This document shows, piece after piece, positions 1-5,329 of a DNA stretch of 6,072 nt (position 1 is the stretch's first letter; each line of letters begins with the position of its first letter). The notes under the pieces were generated by a model. That model was not told where the DNA came from. It did no database searches and saw nothing but the letters and a program-made list of their open reading frames with translations. Source of the DNA: Candidatus Zipacnadia bacterium (lineage in GTDB: Bacteria > Armatimonadota > Zipacnadia > Zipacnadales > Zipacnadaceae); NCBI GenBank assembly GCA_029821455.1, contig JALGTI010000286.1:1-6072 (forward strand), read 5' to 3'. Made by a program: the position numbers and the translations under genes.

Positions 1-69
1 CGCCAACTGGAGGGCAGCTTCGATCAGGTGCAGCAGTTGGTCGAAGGCCTCTCAACTTCGCAGGAGTGA
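1..69 (+). CDS. C-terminal end of an unidentified upstream gene (partial)
   Basis: Reading from base 1 gives 22 codons and a TGA stop at 67-69. The peptide begins RQLEGSF and ends STSQE, and looks hydrophilic and probably helical. About 17 of the 22 codons end in G or C, like the clear genes nearby, which supports real coding. The stop lies only 23 bases before the -35 box of the next promoter, so this gene ends just before a new transcription unit. No domain can be recognised in so short a tail and no function is proposed. Confidence 0.5.
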   Translation, partial: RQLEGSFDQVQQLVEGLSTSQE

Positions 70-92
70 CTACTGCAGGGGCAATTCGTGGT

Positions 93-122
93 TTGACAAA
101 TCCAGAGCTGCTTTGCTATAAT
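93..122 (+). promoter_or_regulatory. Sigma-70 type promoter of the response regulator
   Basis: A perfect -35 box TTGACA (93-98) and a perfect -10 box TATAAT (117-122) are separated by 18 bases. The -10 box is preceded by TGC (114-116), which makes an extended -10 element. Transcription would start near 129-131, giving a leader of about 77 bases before the ATG at 207. A full consensus match with an extended -10 suggests strong housekeeping expression unless it is repressed. Confidence 0.85.
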
Positions 123-140
123 CTTGAGGACACCGTGCCC

Positions 141-186
141 GTGCGCATCTGGCGGTGCGTGGCGCAGTGGAGTATTTGTGCGCCAC
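141..186 (+). promoter_or_regulatory. Structured leader with mutually exclusive hairpins
   Basis: GTGGCGCA (159-166) and TGCGCCAC (179-186) form a perfect 8-bp inverted repeat with a 12-base loop, ending four bases before the GGAGG at 191-195. TGCGC at 142-146 can instead pair with GCGCA at 162-166, which would break the first hairpin. The motif GTGCGC or GTGCGT also occurs three times (141-146, 155-160, 178-183). The element could influence translation or be a protein-binding site. Only the base pairing is seen; any regulatory role is inference. Confidence 0.4.
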
Positions 187-206
187 CAAGGGAGGAAGCT
201 ACGATT

Positions 207-632
207 ATGGCTAAGAGGAAAATCCTTGTTGTTGACGACGAAAAGCATATCGTTCGCCTGGTGCAAGTTAACCTGGAACGCGCCGGCTATGAGATCCAGG
301 CTGCGTATGATGGTATCGAGGCGCTTGAGATGGTCGAGAAAGACAAGCCGGACATGATTGTGCTGGATGTGATGATGCCGCGCAAGGATGGCTTTGAGAC
401 CCTCAAGGAGCTCCAGGCCAATCCGGATACGAAGGACATTCCAGTTATTATGCTCACGGCCAAGGCCCAGGACGCCGACATCTTCAAGGGCTGGGCTTCG
501 GGTGTAAGCTCGTATCTGACTAAGCCCTTTAACCCCAGGGAGCTGCTGACCTTTGTGGACCGTATCTTCCAGAGCCTGGAGGAAGGCCCTGGGGCTGGTG
601 GTGATGAGAGCGAGACTGTGTGGGAGGTCTAG
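207..632 (+). CDS. Stand-alone receiver-domain response regulator (CheY-like)
   Basis: This 141-residue protein is a single receiver domain with no DNA-binding or enzymatic output domain. A partner histidine kinase would phosphorylate it in the cytoplasm, and it would signal by protein contact. The receiver landmarks are all present: acidic pair D10-D11 (LVVDDE), phosphoacceptor D54 (IVLDVMMP), the switch Thr T84 (MLTAK) and the conserved Lys K106 (YLTKPF). The usual acidic GADDY stretch before K106 reads GVSSY. A short acidic, Gly-rich tail follows residue 125. The ATG at 207 is chosen because it begins the domain exactly and has GGAGG 11 bases upstream. The same frame is open further upstream, but that part spans the promoter. 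No kinase gene is visible nearby, so its partner and target are unknown. The family call is firm; the pathway is not. Confidence 0.93.
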   Translation: MAKRKILVVDDEKHIVRLVQVNLERAGYEIQAAYDGIEALEMVEKDKPDMIVLDVMMPRKDGFETLKELQANPDTKDIPVIMLTAKAQDADIFKGWASGVSSYLTKPFNPRELLTFVDRIFQSLEEGPGAGGDESETVWEV

Positions 633-668
633 CAGGTATAGGCCCCCTTTGAGGTCTATGATGGCCCC

Positions 669-692
669 AGAGCCCGGCCCCGGCCGGGCTCT
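669..692 (+). terminator. Probable terminator after the response regulator
   Basis: AGAGCCCGG (669-677) and CCGGGCTCT (684-692) form a perfect 9-bp, mostly GC stem with a 6-base loop, starting 36 bases after the stop codon. The following bases, CATCTGTTTG, are only weakly T-rich, so termination may be incomplete. Its place between a stop codon and a new promoter at 719 fits a terminator. Confidence 0.65.
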
Positions 693-718
693 CATCTGTT
701 TGGGCTGGTGGTAAGCGT

Positions 719-746
719 TTGACAATTGCATTCGGGGGGCTATAAT
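719..746 (+). promoter_or_regulatory. Sigma-70 type promoter of the ABC exporter operon
   Basis: A perfect TTGACA (719-724) and a perfect TATAAT (741-746) are separated by 16 bases, one shorter than ideal. The expected start is near 752-754. A small inverted repeat, GCCAG (747-751) and CTGGC (757-761), straddles that start. It might be an operator or a leader hairpin, but it is short enough to be chance. Confidence 0.82.
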
Positions 747-806
747 GCCAGGCATTCTGGCGAGCGATCCGGCCTGATTGTGGGCTAGTACGCGCCCTTG
801 AGATAC

Positions 807-1679
807 ATGGCTCTATTCCTTCGTCTTCTTCAATTTGTCCGCAACTACAAATGGCCACTGCTGTGGGCGTTACTGCTGGTTCTTGTTGCCACAGGCGCAA
901 GCATGGTGTGGCCATACGTCATTGGTCGGGTCACTGACGAACTAGGCGGCTTTGACAAGCTTTCACAGGTTGCCCAGGAGGCAAAGCGACCGGAGGCGAG
1001 CCGCTTTGTGCTACTCGTTGGGGGGCTCCTGGTCGGCATCTATCTGGTGCAGGCGCTGGTTAACTATAGCCGCGCTTTGCTGCTCTTGTTCGTTGGCAAC
1101 CGCATCGTCTTTGATATCCGCCAGCAGCTCTTTCGCCACATCCAACGCCTTTCGATGCGCTATTTCGACCGAACTCCCCACGGCCGCATTATGGCGCGCG
1201 TGATGTATGATGTCGAGGCTGTCCAGTCTGTACTCAGCCACGGTATAGTTGACATCATCAGTAATACCGTCACCCTGGTTGTCGCGCTCATTCTGCTGTT
1301 TGTGGTCAACTGGCGGATGGCTATTGTGGCCACCGGTATCTTGCCTATATACGTGCTCAATTTCTTGATGCTCAAGCGTAAGATTCGGCAGGCAGCCTCT
1401 GATGCGCGCGAGCAGTACTCGGCCATCTACTCTATCCTCTCTGAGGACATTTCAGGCATTCGCGTCATCAAGGCTTTTGCGCGACAGCAACACGAGTCTC
1501 GCCGTTTCGTGAGCGAAGTGCGGGACAGTATCGAGCTGAATATCAAGGTCGGCCGCCTGCGGACGTTGCTGGGCATAAACGCCGGCTTGCTGACCAATCT
1601 GGCGACTGTAGCTGGGCGGACTGATCACGTTTACCGGTTTCCAGGCGCGGCTGTATGCTCCCGTGATTGCCCTGGTTAG
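807..1679 (+). CDS. ABC exporter half-transporter, N-terminal membrane part (gene split by a frameshift)
   Basis: This is the first part of one type I (ABCB/MsbA-like) exporter gene that continues in another frame to 2568. The membrane domain normally has six helices; here helices 1-4 lie near residues 17-38, 67-95, 145-167 and 169-189. Cytoplasmic segments typical of the family are present, including RYFDRTPHGRI (118-128) and GIRVIKAF (217-224). The true frame is lost after residue 269 (LATVA), inside helix 5. The remaining residues to the stop at 1677-1679 (GRTDHVYRF and onward) are out of frame. Restored, the protein is 586 residues, the usual length for a fused membrane plus ATPase half-transporter. 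The ATG at 807 is preferred over the in-frame TTG at 798; neither has a good ribosome site, and a stop lies in frame at 786. The likely role is ATP-driven export of a lipid, peptide or drug-like molecule, with the substrate unknown. Confidence 0.85.
   Translation: MALFLRLLQFVRNYKWPLLWALLLVLVATGASMVWPYVIGRVTDELGGFDKLSQVAQEAKRPEASRFVLLVGGLLVGIYLVQALVNYSRALLLLFVGNRIVFDIRQQLFRHIQRLSMRYFDRTPHGRIMARVMYDVEAVQSVLSHGIVDIISNTVTLVVALILLFVVNWRMAIVATGILPIYVLNFLMLKRKIRQAASDAREQYSAIYSILSEDISGIRVIKAFARQQHESRRFVSEVRDSIELNIKVGRLRTLLGINAGLLTNLATVAGRTDHVYRFPGAAVCSRDCPG
1614..1616 (+). other. Frameshift site in the ABC exporter
   Basis: Upstream of this GGG the family reading is GLLTNLATVA. Downstream, family-like sequence resumes one frame later as GGLITFTGFQARLYAPVIAL. 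Removing one G gives GTA GCT GGC GGA CTG ATC (VAGGLI) and joins both parts with no gap. The simplest explanation is one inserted base, either a real mutation or a sequencing error. No known programmed +1 slippery site is apparent. Confidence 0.8.
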
Positions 1680-2568
1680 CATCAACGATACCATCAACTG
1701 GGTCATGGCGGCGGTTGAGCGTATCTTCGAAACCCTGGATACAATCCCCGACATCCGAGAGCGAAAGGCGCCCATCCGGGTCAAGCGGGTCGAAGGATAT
1801 GTCAAGATGGAGCATGTTCAGTTCGCCTATGAGCCGGGTGAACTGGTACTCGACGACATCAACCTTGAAGCCGGGCCGGGCAAGGTGACTGCCCTGGTCG
1901 GCCCTAGTGGCAGCGGCAAGACCACTCTGGTGCATCTCATCCCCCGCTTCTATGATCCGACTTCCGGGGTCATTAGAATCGATGGCCACGACCTGCGTGA
2001 CCTGTCGCTGACTAGTCTACGGCGCAACATTGGCATGGTGCTGCAGGAGAGTTTCCTGTTTATGGGGACCCTGCGTGAGAACATCAAGTATGGACGGCCT
2101 GAGGCTACCGATGATGAGGTGGTTCAGGCTGCCATCGCCGCCAATGCTCACGACTTCATCACTGAATTCCCGGAGGCCTACGAGACCAGAGCAGGCGAGC
2201 GGGGCGCGCGACTGTCCGGGGGTCAGCGGCAGCGCATTGCCATCGCCCGCGCTCTGTTGTGCAATCCCCGCATCCTGATCCTGGACGAGGCGACCTCTGA
2301 CCTGGACTCGGAGTCTGAGGCGCTGATTCAGGAGGCGCTCCAGTATCTGATGAAGGGCCGTACCACCTTCGTCATCGCTCACCGTCTCTCCACCGTGATG
2401 AACGCCGACGAGATTCTCGTGCTCGACCACGGGAAGATCGTTGAGCGCGGCACCCATGGAGAATTGGCTGCTGCCGGCGGGCTTTACTCCGAATTGTGTG
2501 AGATACAATTCCGCCGCGCCGTGCGTAAGATGGAAGAACACGAGGCAAAGGCCAATAGCCCACAGTGA
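1663..2568 (+). CDS. ABC exporter half-transporter, ATP-binding part (downstream of the frameshift)
   Basis: This is the continuation of the exporter that begins at 807. In-frame family sequence actually starts at 1615, and the coordinates here begin at the first GTG in this frame. Numbering on the restored 586-residue protein, it holds the end of helix 5, helix 6 (about 285-305) and a complete nucleotide-binding domain. All key motifs are intact: Walker A GPSGSGKTT (365-373, K371), Q-loop Q413, signature LSGGQ (469-473), Walker B with D493 and catalytic E494, D-loop SDLDS and switch H525 (VIAHRLS). The start codon is uncertain. GTG 1663 and ATG 1705 have no ribosome site, while ATG 1807 has GAAGGA nine bases upstream and would give an ATPase domain alone. 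The intact motifs suggest a recent lesion or a sequencing error. The stop at 2566-2568 overlaps the start of the next gene. Confidence 0.85.
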   Translation: MIALVSINDTINWVMAAVERIFETLDTIPDIRERKAPIRVKRVEGYVKMEHVQFAYEPGELVLDDINLEAGPGKVTALVGPSGSGKTTLVHLIPRFYDPTSGVIRIDGHDLRDLSLTSLRRNIGMVLQESFLFMGTLRENIKYGRPEATDDEVVQAAIAANAHDFITEFPEAYETRAGERGARLSGGQRQRIAIARALLCNPRILILDEATSDLDSESEALIQEALQYLMKGRTTFVIAHRLSTVMNADEILVLDHGKIVERGTHGELAAAGGLYSELCEIQFRRAVRKMEEHEAKANSPQ

Positions 2569-4574
2569 TGCTAACGCCCCGCGCTAGCCACCTCGACCTT
2601 GCCGCCCTGCCTCTGTGGGCTGCTGCATTGGTCGCGGCCCTCCTCACGCTCTCTCAGCCTGCGGCCGCACCGCAAAGGGAACCGCTTGTGGTCGTCGTTG
2701 AGGGCGATATTCTCGGGCCCGGCGGCGAATCAATGGCATCCCGTATGCGGCAGTTCACCGACGCTGCCTACGCTGCGCTCGACGCCGCCCGCGTGCCCTA
2801 CCGCATCACAGCCGACAGTGTGGTGGAAAGGCGGGGGCTGCCGGCGGTCCGGGTTGCGATCCTTCCCTACAACCGGGCTGTGACCGACGCAGAGCTTGCA
2901 CGACTGCAGGGCTTTATGGATCAGGGTGGCAAGCTGATTGTCTGCTATGTAGGGCGTTCGGAACTACTCAGTCGCCTGGGTGTGTCGGCGGGCGATTTCG
3001 TGGAAGTATCCAGGCCCGGCCAGTTTGCCGGCATACGCCTCAACGCCCCGGATATCCTTGGCCTGCCTGAAATCGTGGCCCAGACCTCCTGGGGTGTGCG
3101 CGATGTCTCTGCCACCTCGGAGGGGCGGGTGATTGCGTATTGGCAGGATGCCGAGGGCAATATCGGCCAGCAGCCGGCCGTGATACTGGGGCCGGACGGC
3201 GCGTATCTCAGCCATGTCATCCTGCCGGGTGGAGCGGTAGAGAAGGGCGCGCTGCTGCGGGCGCTGGCCGCGCATTTCGCCCCGGAGCTCTGGTGGCAGG
3301 CCGTACCCCACGATGCCGTTGATCTGGGCCCCGTCGGGCCCTATGCGTCGCTGGCTGAGATGCTCAATGTCCTGCAGCGGAGCGTCGGCCCGGCGCGCAA
3401 TCGCGCATTACGCCGGGGCCTGCAGGCGGCTGATTCGCTGGCGGCTGCCCGCAGGCTGTTGGAGCAAGGCAAAGCACAGGAGGCGGTCGGGATGTCGGAT
3501 AAGGCTCAGTGTCAGGTGGTTGAGGCTCATTGGATGTCGTATGAGTCAGCCCCGGGGGAACTACGCGGCTGCTGGACCGGCGCAATGCCCCAGCCAAGCT
3601 GGGACGAGGCGATGAAGAACCTTACTGCCGCAAACTTCAATGCAGCCTTCCCATATATCGTCAGCAGCGGCACGGCCTTCTATGGCAGCAGCATACTGCC
3701 TAAGAACGCGAGATGTGGCGAGAGCGACCCGCTGGCCGAGGCTGTGGCCGCCGCGAAGAAGTACGGTGTGGAGCTTCACGCCCGGATGCTCAACCTGACG
3801 TGCCTGTTCGGTGATGATGCGATTGTCCAGGCTTACAAGTCACAGGGCCGGGCGATGGTCTCTGCTGATGGGAAGAAGTGCGACTGGCTCTGTCCGTCAA
3901 ATCCCAAGAACCGTGACCTGCAGGTGCGCATCGCCCGGGAACTGGTAACCAAGTACGATATAGACGGCTTGCAATTGGACTATCTGCGCTATCCGGGGAA
4001 GGACTATTGCTATTGTGACACTTGCCGCCAGCGGTTCCAGCAGCAGACCGGTGTCAGAATAGACAAATGGCCTGATGATGTGCGCGATGGAGGCCGGTAC
4101 GAGCGGCAGTTTGCCGACTGGCGGCGCGAGCAGCTCAATGGTATCGTCCGCGAGATTGCTGCTGCCGTGCGACAAGTGCGGCCCGGCCTGCCCATCTCGG
4201 CGGCTGTCTTTGTGCGTTGGGATCGGCACCGCAACACCTTCGGCCAGGACTGGGTGCGCTGGATTGACGAGGGGACGGTGGACTTTGTCTGCCCGATGGA
4301 CTACACGTCGGATATGAACACTTTCCGGGAGTGGGCCTCGCTGCAGCGCGAGTGGATTGGTGGCAAGGTGCCGTGGGCCGTCGGCATCGGGCCTTTCGCC
4401 ACGAATGTGAGTCTGGATGTGCAGGGCGTGGCTGACCAGATTCAGATTGGCCGCGAGTTGGGAGCCAACGGCTTTGTTGTATTCAACTACCAGCCTGAGT
4501 TGGCTAGTGAGTACCTGCCACACTTGGCTTTGGGGATCACCGCTGAGGCAACTAAGTTTGTCTGGAGACGTTAG
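2568..4574 (+). CDS. Secreted family-10-like glycosyl hydrolase (GHL10-type) with an N-terminal amidotransferase-like domain
   Basis: This 668-residue protein has a signal peptide (hydrophobic stretch about 11-29, likely cut after PAAA near 34), with no lipobox Cys, so it should be released outside the cytoplasmic membrane. Residues 39-240 look like a class I glutamine-amidotransferase-like fold (LVVVVEGD, VAILPYN, GGKLIVCY) without a clear catalytic triad. A helical linker (about 262-325) follows. Residues 335-655 resemble the barrel of GHL10 glycosyl-hydrolase-like proteins: YGVELHARM (399-407), LCPSNP (441-446), DIDGLQLDYLRYP (464-476), VDFVCPMDY (571-579) and GANGFVVFNY (632-641). Candidate active-site acids are D466, D471 and D578 by position only. 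A Cys cluster (C481, C483, C486) follows the DYLRYP motif. The ATG overlaps the exporter's TGA (TGATG) and has no strong ribosome site, which implies translational coupling. The GTG at 2565 would add only one residue. The substrate is unknown, and activity as a true glycosidase is unproven for much of this family. Confidence 0.82.
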   Translation: MLTPRASHLDLAALPLWAAALVAALLTLSQPAAAPQREPLVVVVEGDILGPGGESMASRMRQFTDAAYAALDAARVPYRITADSVVERRGLPAVRVAILPYNRAVTDAELARLQGFMDQGGKLIVCYVGRSELLSRLGVSAGDFVEVSRPGQFAGIRLNAPDILGLPEIVAQTSWGVRDVSATSEGRVIAYWQDAEGNIGQQPAVILGPDGAYLSHVILPGGAVEKGALLRALAAHFAPELWWQAVPHDAVDLGPVGPYASLAEMLNVLQRSVGPARNRALRRGLQAADSLAAARRLLEQGKAQEAVGMSDKAQCQVVEAHWMSYESAPGELRGCWTGAMPQPSWDEAMKNLTAANFNAAFPYIVSSGTAFYGSSILPKNARCGESDPLAEAVAAAKKYGVELHARMLNLTCLFGDDAIVQAYKSQGRAMVSADGKKCDWLCPSNPKNRDLQVRIARELVTKYDIDGLQLDYLRYPGKDYCYCDTCRQRFQQQTGVRIDKWPDDVRDGGRYERQFADWRREQLNGIVREIAAAVRQVRPGLPISAAVFVRWDRHRNTFGQDWVRWIDEGTVDFVCPMDYTSDMNTFREWASLQREWIGGKVPWAVGIGPFATNVSLDVQGVADQIQIGRELGANGFVVFNYQPELASEYLPHLALGITAEATKFVWRR

Positions 4575-4584
4575 GATGGCTTGA

Positions 4585-4659
4585 CCTACCCTCTGGCCCC
4601 CTCGCTGCCCTTCGGCACGCTCAGGGCGGGTAGGGGAGGGGGAAAAGAGGTGGGTTAGG
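4585..4659. repeat. Imperfect palindrome, REP- or MITE-like
   Basis: A 75-base imperfect inverted repeat lies 10 bases after the hydrolase stop. Its pairing blocks are CCTA (4585-4588) with TAGG (4656-4659), CTCT (4591-4594) with AGAG (4646-4649), CCCCCTC (4597-4603) with GAGGGGG (4636-4642), and GCCC (4607-4610) with GGGC (4624-4627). The apical loop is TTCGGCACGCTCA. A core of the form CCCTTCG-A/G-CA-xGCTCAGGG resembles an intergenic repeat I recall from many environmental bacterial genomes; this could not be searched here. No transposase or target-site duplication is evident. It might also act as an mRNA-stabilising or terminating hairpin after the hydrolase, although no T-run follows. Confidence 0.5.
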
Positions 4660-4674
4660 GGATGGGACGCCGCT

Positions 4675-4743
4675 GCCACGATCTGCAAAGCAGGAAAACC
4701 ACTCAGACGTGGCGAATATGAAAATAGTGGTTCAACAAGGAGG
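4675..4743 (+). promoter_or_regulatory. Structured leader upstream of the zinc-ribbon gene
   Basis: GCCACG (4675-4680) can pair with CGTGGC (4708-4713), enclosing a small CTGC-AAA-GCAG hairpin (4683-4693). Alternatively AACCACT (4697-4703) can pair with AGTGGTT (4726-4732). The two folds interlock and cannot form as simple nested hairpins at once. The second ends five bases before a strong ribosome site, AAGGAGG (4737-4743), itself followed by a second GGAGG (4743-4747). No convincing promoter was found between 4575 and 4755, so the gene may be read through from the operon upstream or from a non-consensus promoter. Confidence 0.35.
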
Positions 4744-4755
4744 GAGGAATGACAG

Positions 4756-5196
4756 ATGCCTTTTTGTGAGAAGTGTGGTGCCGAGCTCTCGGAGACTGAC
4801 GAGAAGTGCCCCCGGTGTGGGCACCCTGTAGGAGAAGAGGCGGAGACTCCCACCTCCCAGGCTGCACAAAAGCCCCCAGCTCCGGTAGCTGCACCGCCCC
4901 CGGCTGCCGCGCCGCCCCCGCAGCCCGCCAAGCCAACCCCCTGGGCCATCTGGTCGCTGGTGCTGGGCATCCTATCCATCGTCTTTTGTCCTGTTTGCGC
5001 TCCCTTTGCGTTATGGACCGGTGTGCGATCTAACCGCGAAGGGGAAGGCAGTGGTATGGCCATGGCAGGAATTGTATTGGGGATCGTCGGCTGCCTGGGC
5101 CTGCTGGTGGTTATTGGATATCTACTGCTTATGGCTGGCATCATCGGTGCTGGGATAGCCTCAGGCGAGTTCGGGGCAATCCTGCCGCTGCTTTAG
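4756..5196 (+). CDS. Zinc-ribbon and DUF4190-like membrane protein
   Basis: This 146-residue protein has three parts. Residues 3-22 are a short zinc ribbon with four Cys (C4, C7, C18, C21) in two CxxC-G pairs. Residues 37-62 are a flexible Pro/Ala-rich linker. Residues 63-134 hold two hydrophobic segments (about 63-88 and 101-134) with the DUF4190-style phrases SLVLGILSIV and MAGIVLGIVG, joined by a charged loop, RSNREGEG. It should be an inner-membrane protein with a cytoplasmic zinc-ribbon head; the family has no settled function. The ATG at 4756 fits because it starts exactly at the ribbon and has GGAGG eight bases upstream. An ATG at 4749 in another frame gives only six codons. It lies 181 bases downstream of the hydrolase and is convergent with the aminotransferase. 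Domain assignment is confident; the role is unknown. Confidence 0.88.
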   Translation: MPFCEKCGAELSETDEKCPRCGHPVGEEAETPTSQAAQKPPAPVAAPPPAAAPPPQPAKPTPWAIWSLVLGILSIVFCPVCAPFALWTGVRSNREGEGSGMAMAGIVLGIVGCLGLLVVIGYLLLMAGIIGAGIASGEFGAILPLL

Positions 5197-5274
5197 GTGG
5201 CCCCTGCTGATGGTCTGCATGGCCCTTCCGGGGTCAAGGTGGAAGCACGGCTGCAGCTAACGCAGCTTATGGAG

Positions 5275-5307
5275 AAGCCCGGCGCACCTGGTGTGCTGCC
5301 GGGCCTT
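5275..5307. terminator. Bidirectional terminator-like hairpin between convergent genes
   Basis: GCCCGGC (5277-5283) pairs with GCCGGGC (5298-5304). The stem continues inward as GCAC (5284-5287) with GTGC (5293-5296), with one bulged T (5297) and a CTGGT loop. AA (5275-5276) and TT (5306-5307) extend it outward past a bulged C. The plus-strand tail is CCTTGTGCTT and the minus-strand tail is TTCTCCAT, both only modestly T-rich. Its position between two convergent genes fits a shared terminator. Confidence 0.65.
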
Positions 5308-5329
5308 GTGCTTGCCAACATAATAGCGC

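Noticed and set aside
624..658. Direct repeat GAGGTCTA at 624-631 and 651-658
   Set aside because: Eight bases, one of them spanning a stop codon, with no flanking symmetry or associated element. It is consistent with chance.
24..755. 243-residue minus-strand open frame opposite the receiver gene
   Set aside because: It is antisense to a receiver gene with all its catalytic residues, crosses two promoters and a terminator, and shows no recognisable domain. Long antisense frames are common opposite GC-rich genes.
1608..1620. Programmed +1 ribosomal frameshift in the exporter
   Set aside because: There is no known slippery codon pair, no in-frame stop at the shift point and no obvious stimulatory structure. 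A single inserted base explains it more simply.
1543..1989. Minus-strand open frame across the exporter frameshift
   Set aside because: It is opposite clear ABC-exporter sequence in two frames and has no domain signature, so it is treated as a shadow.
4581..4586. TTGACC as a -35 box for the zinc-ribbon gene
   Set aside because: No acceptable -10 sequence lies 15-19 bases downstream; that region is GC-rich and inside the palindrome.
4717..4722. TATGAA as a -10 box for the zinc-ribbon gene
   Set aside because: It matches only four of six bases, has no -35 partner at suitable spacing, and would leave a very short leader containing half of the hairpin.
3897..5144. 415-residue minus-strand open frame
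   Set aside because: It lies opposite both the hydrolase and the zinc-ribbon gene and reads through the palindrome between them. It is low-complexity (Gly/Ala/Ser/Pro-rich) and has no domain pattern.
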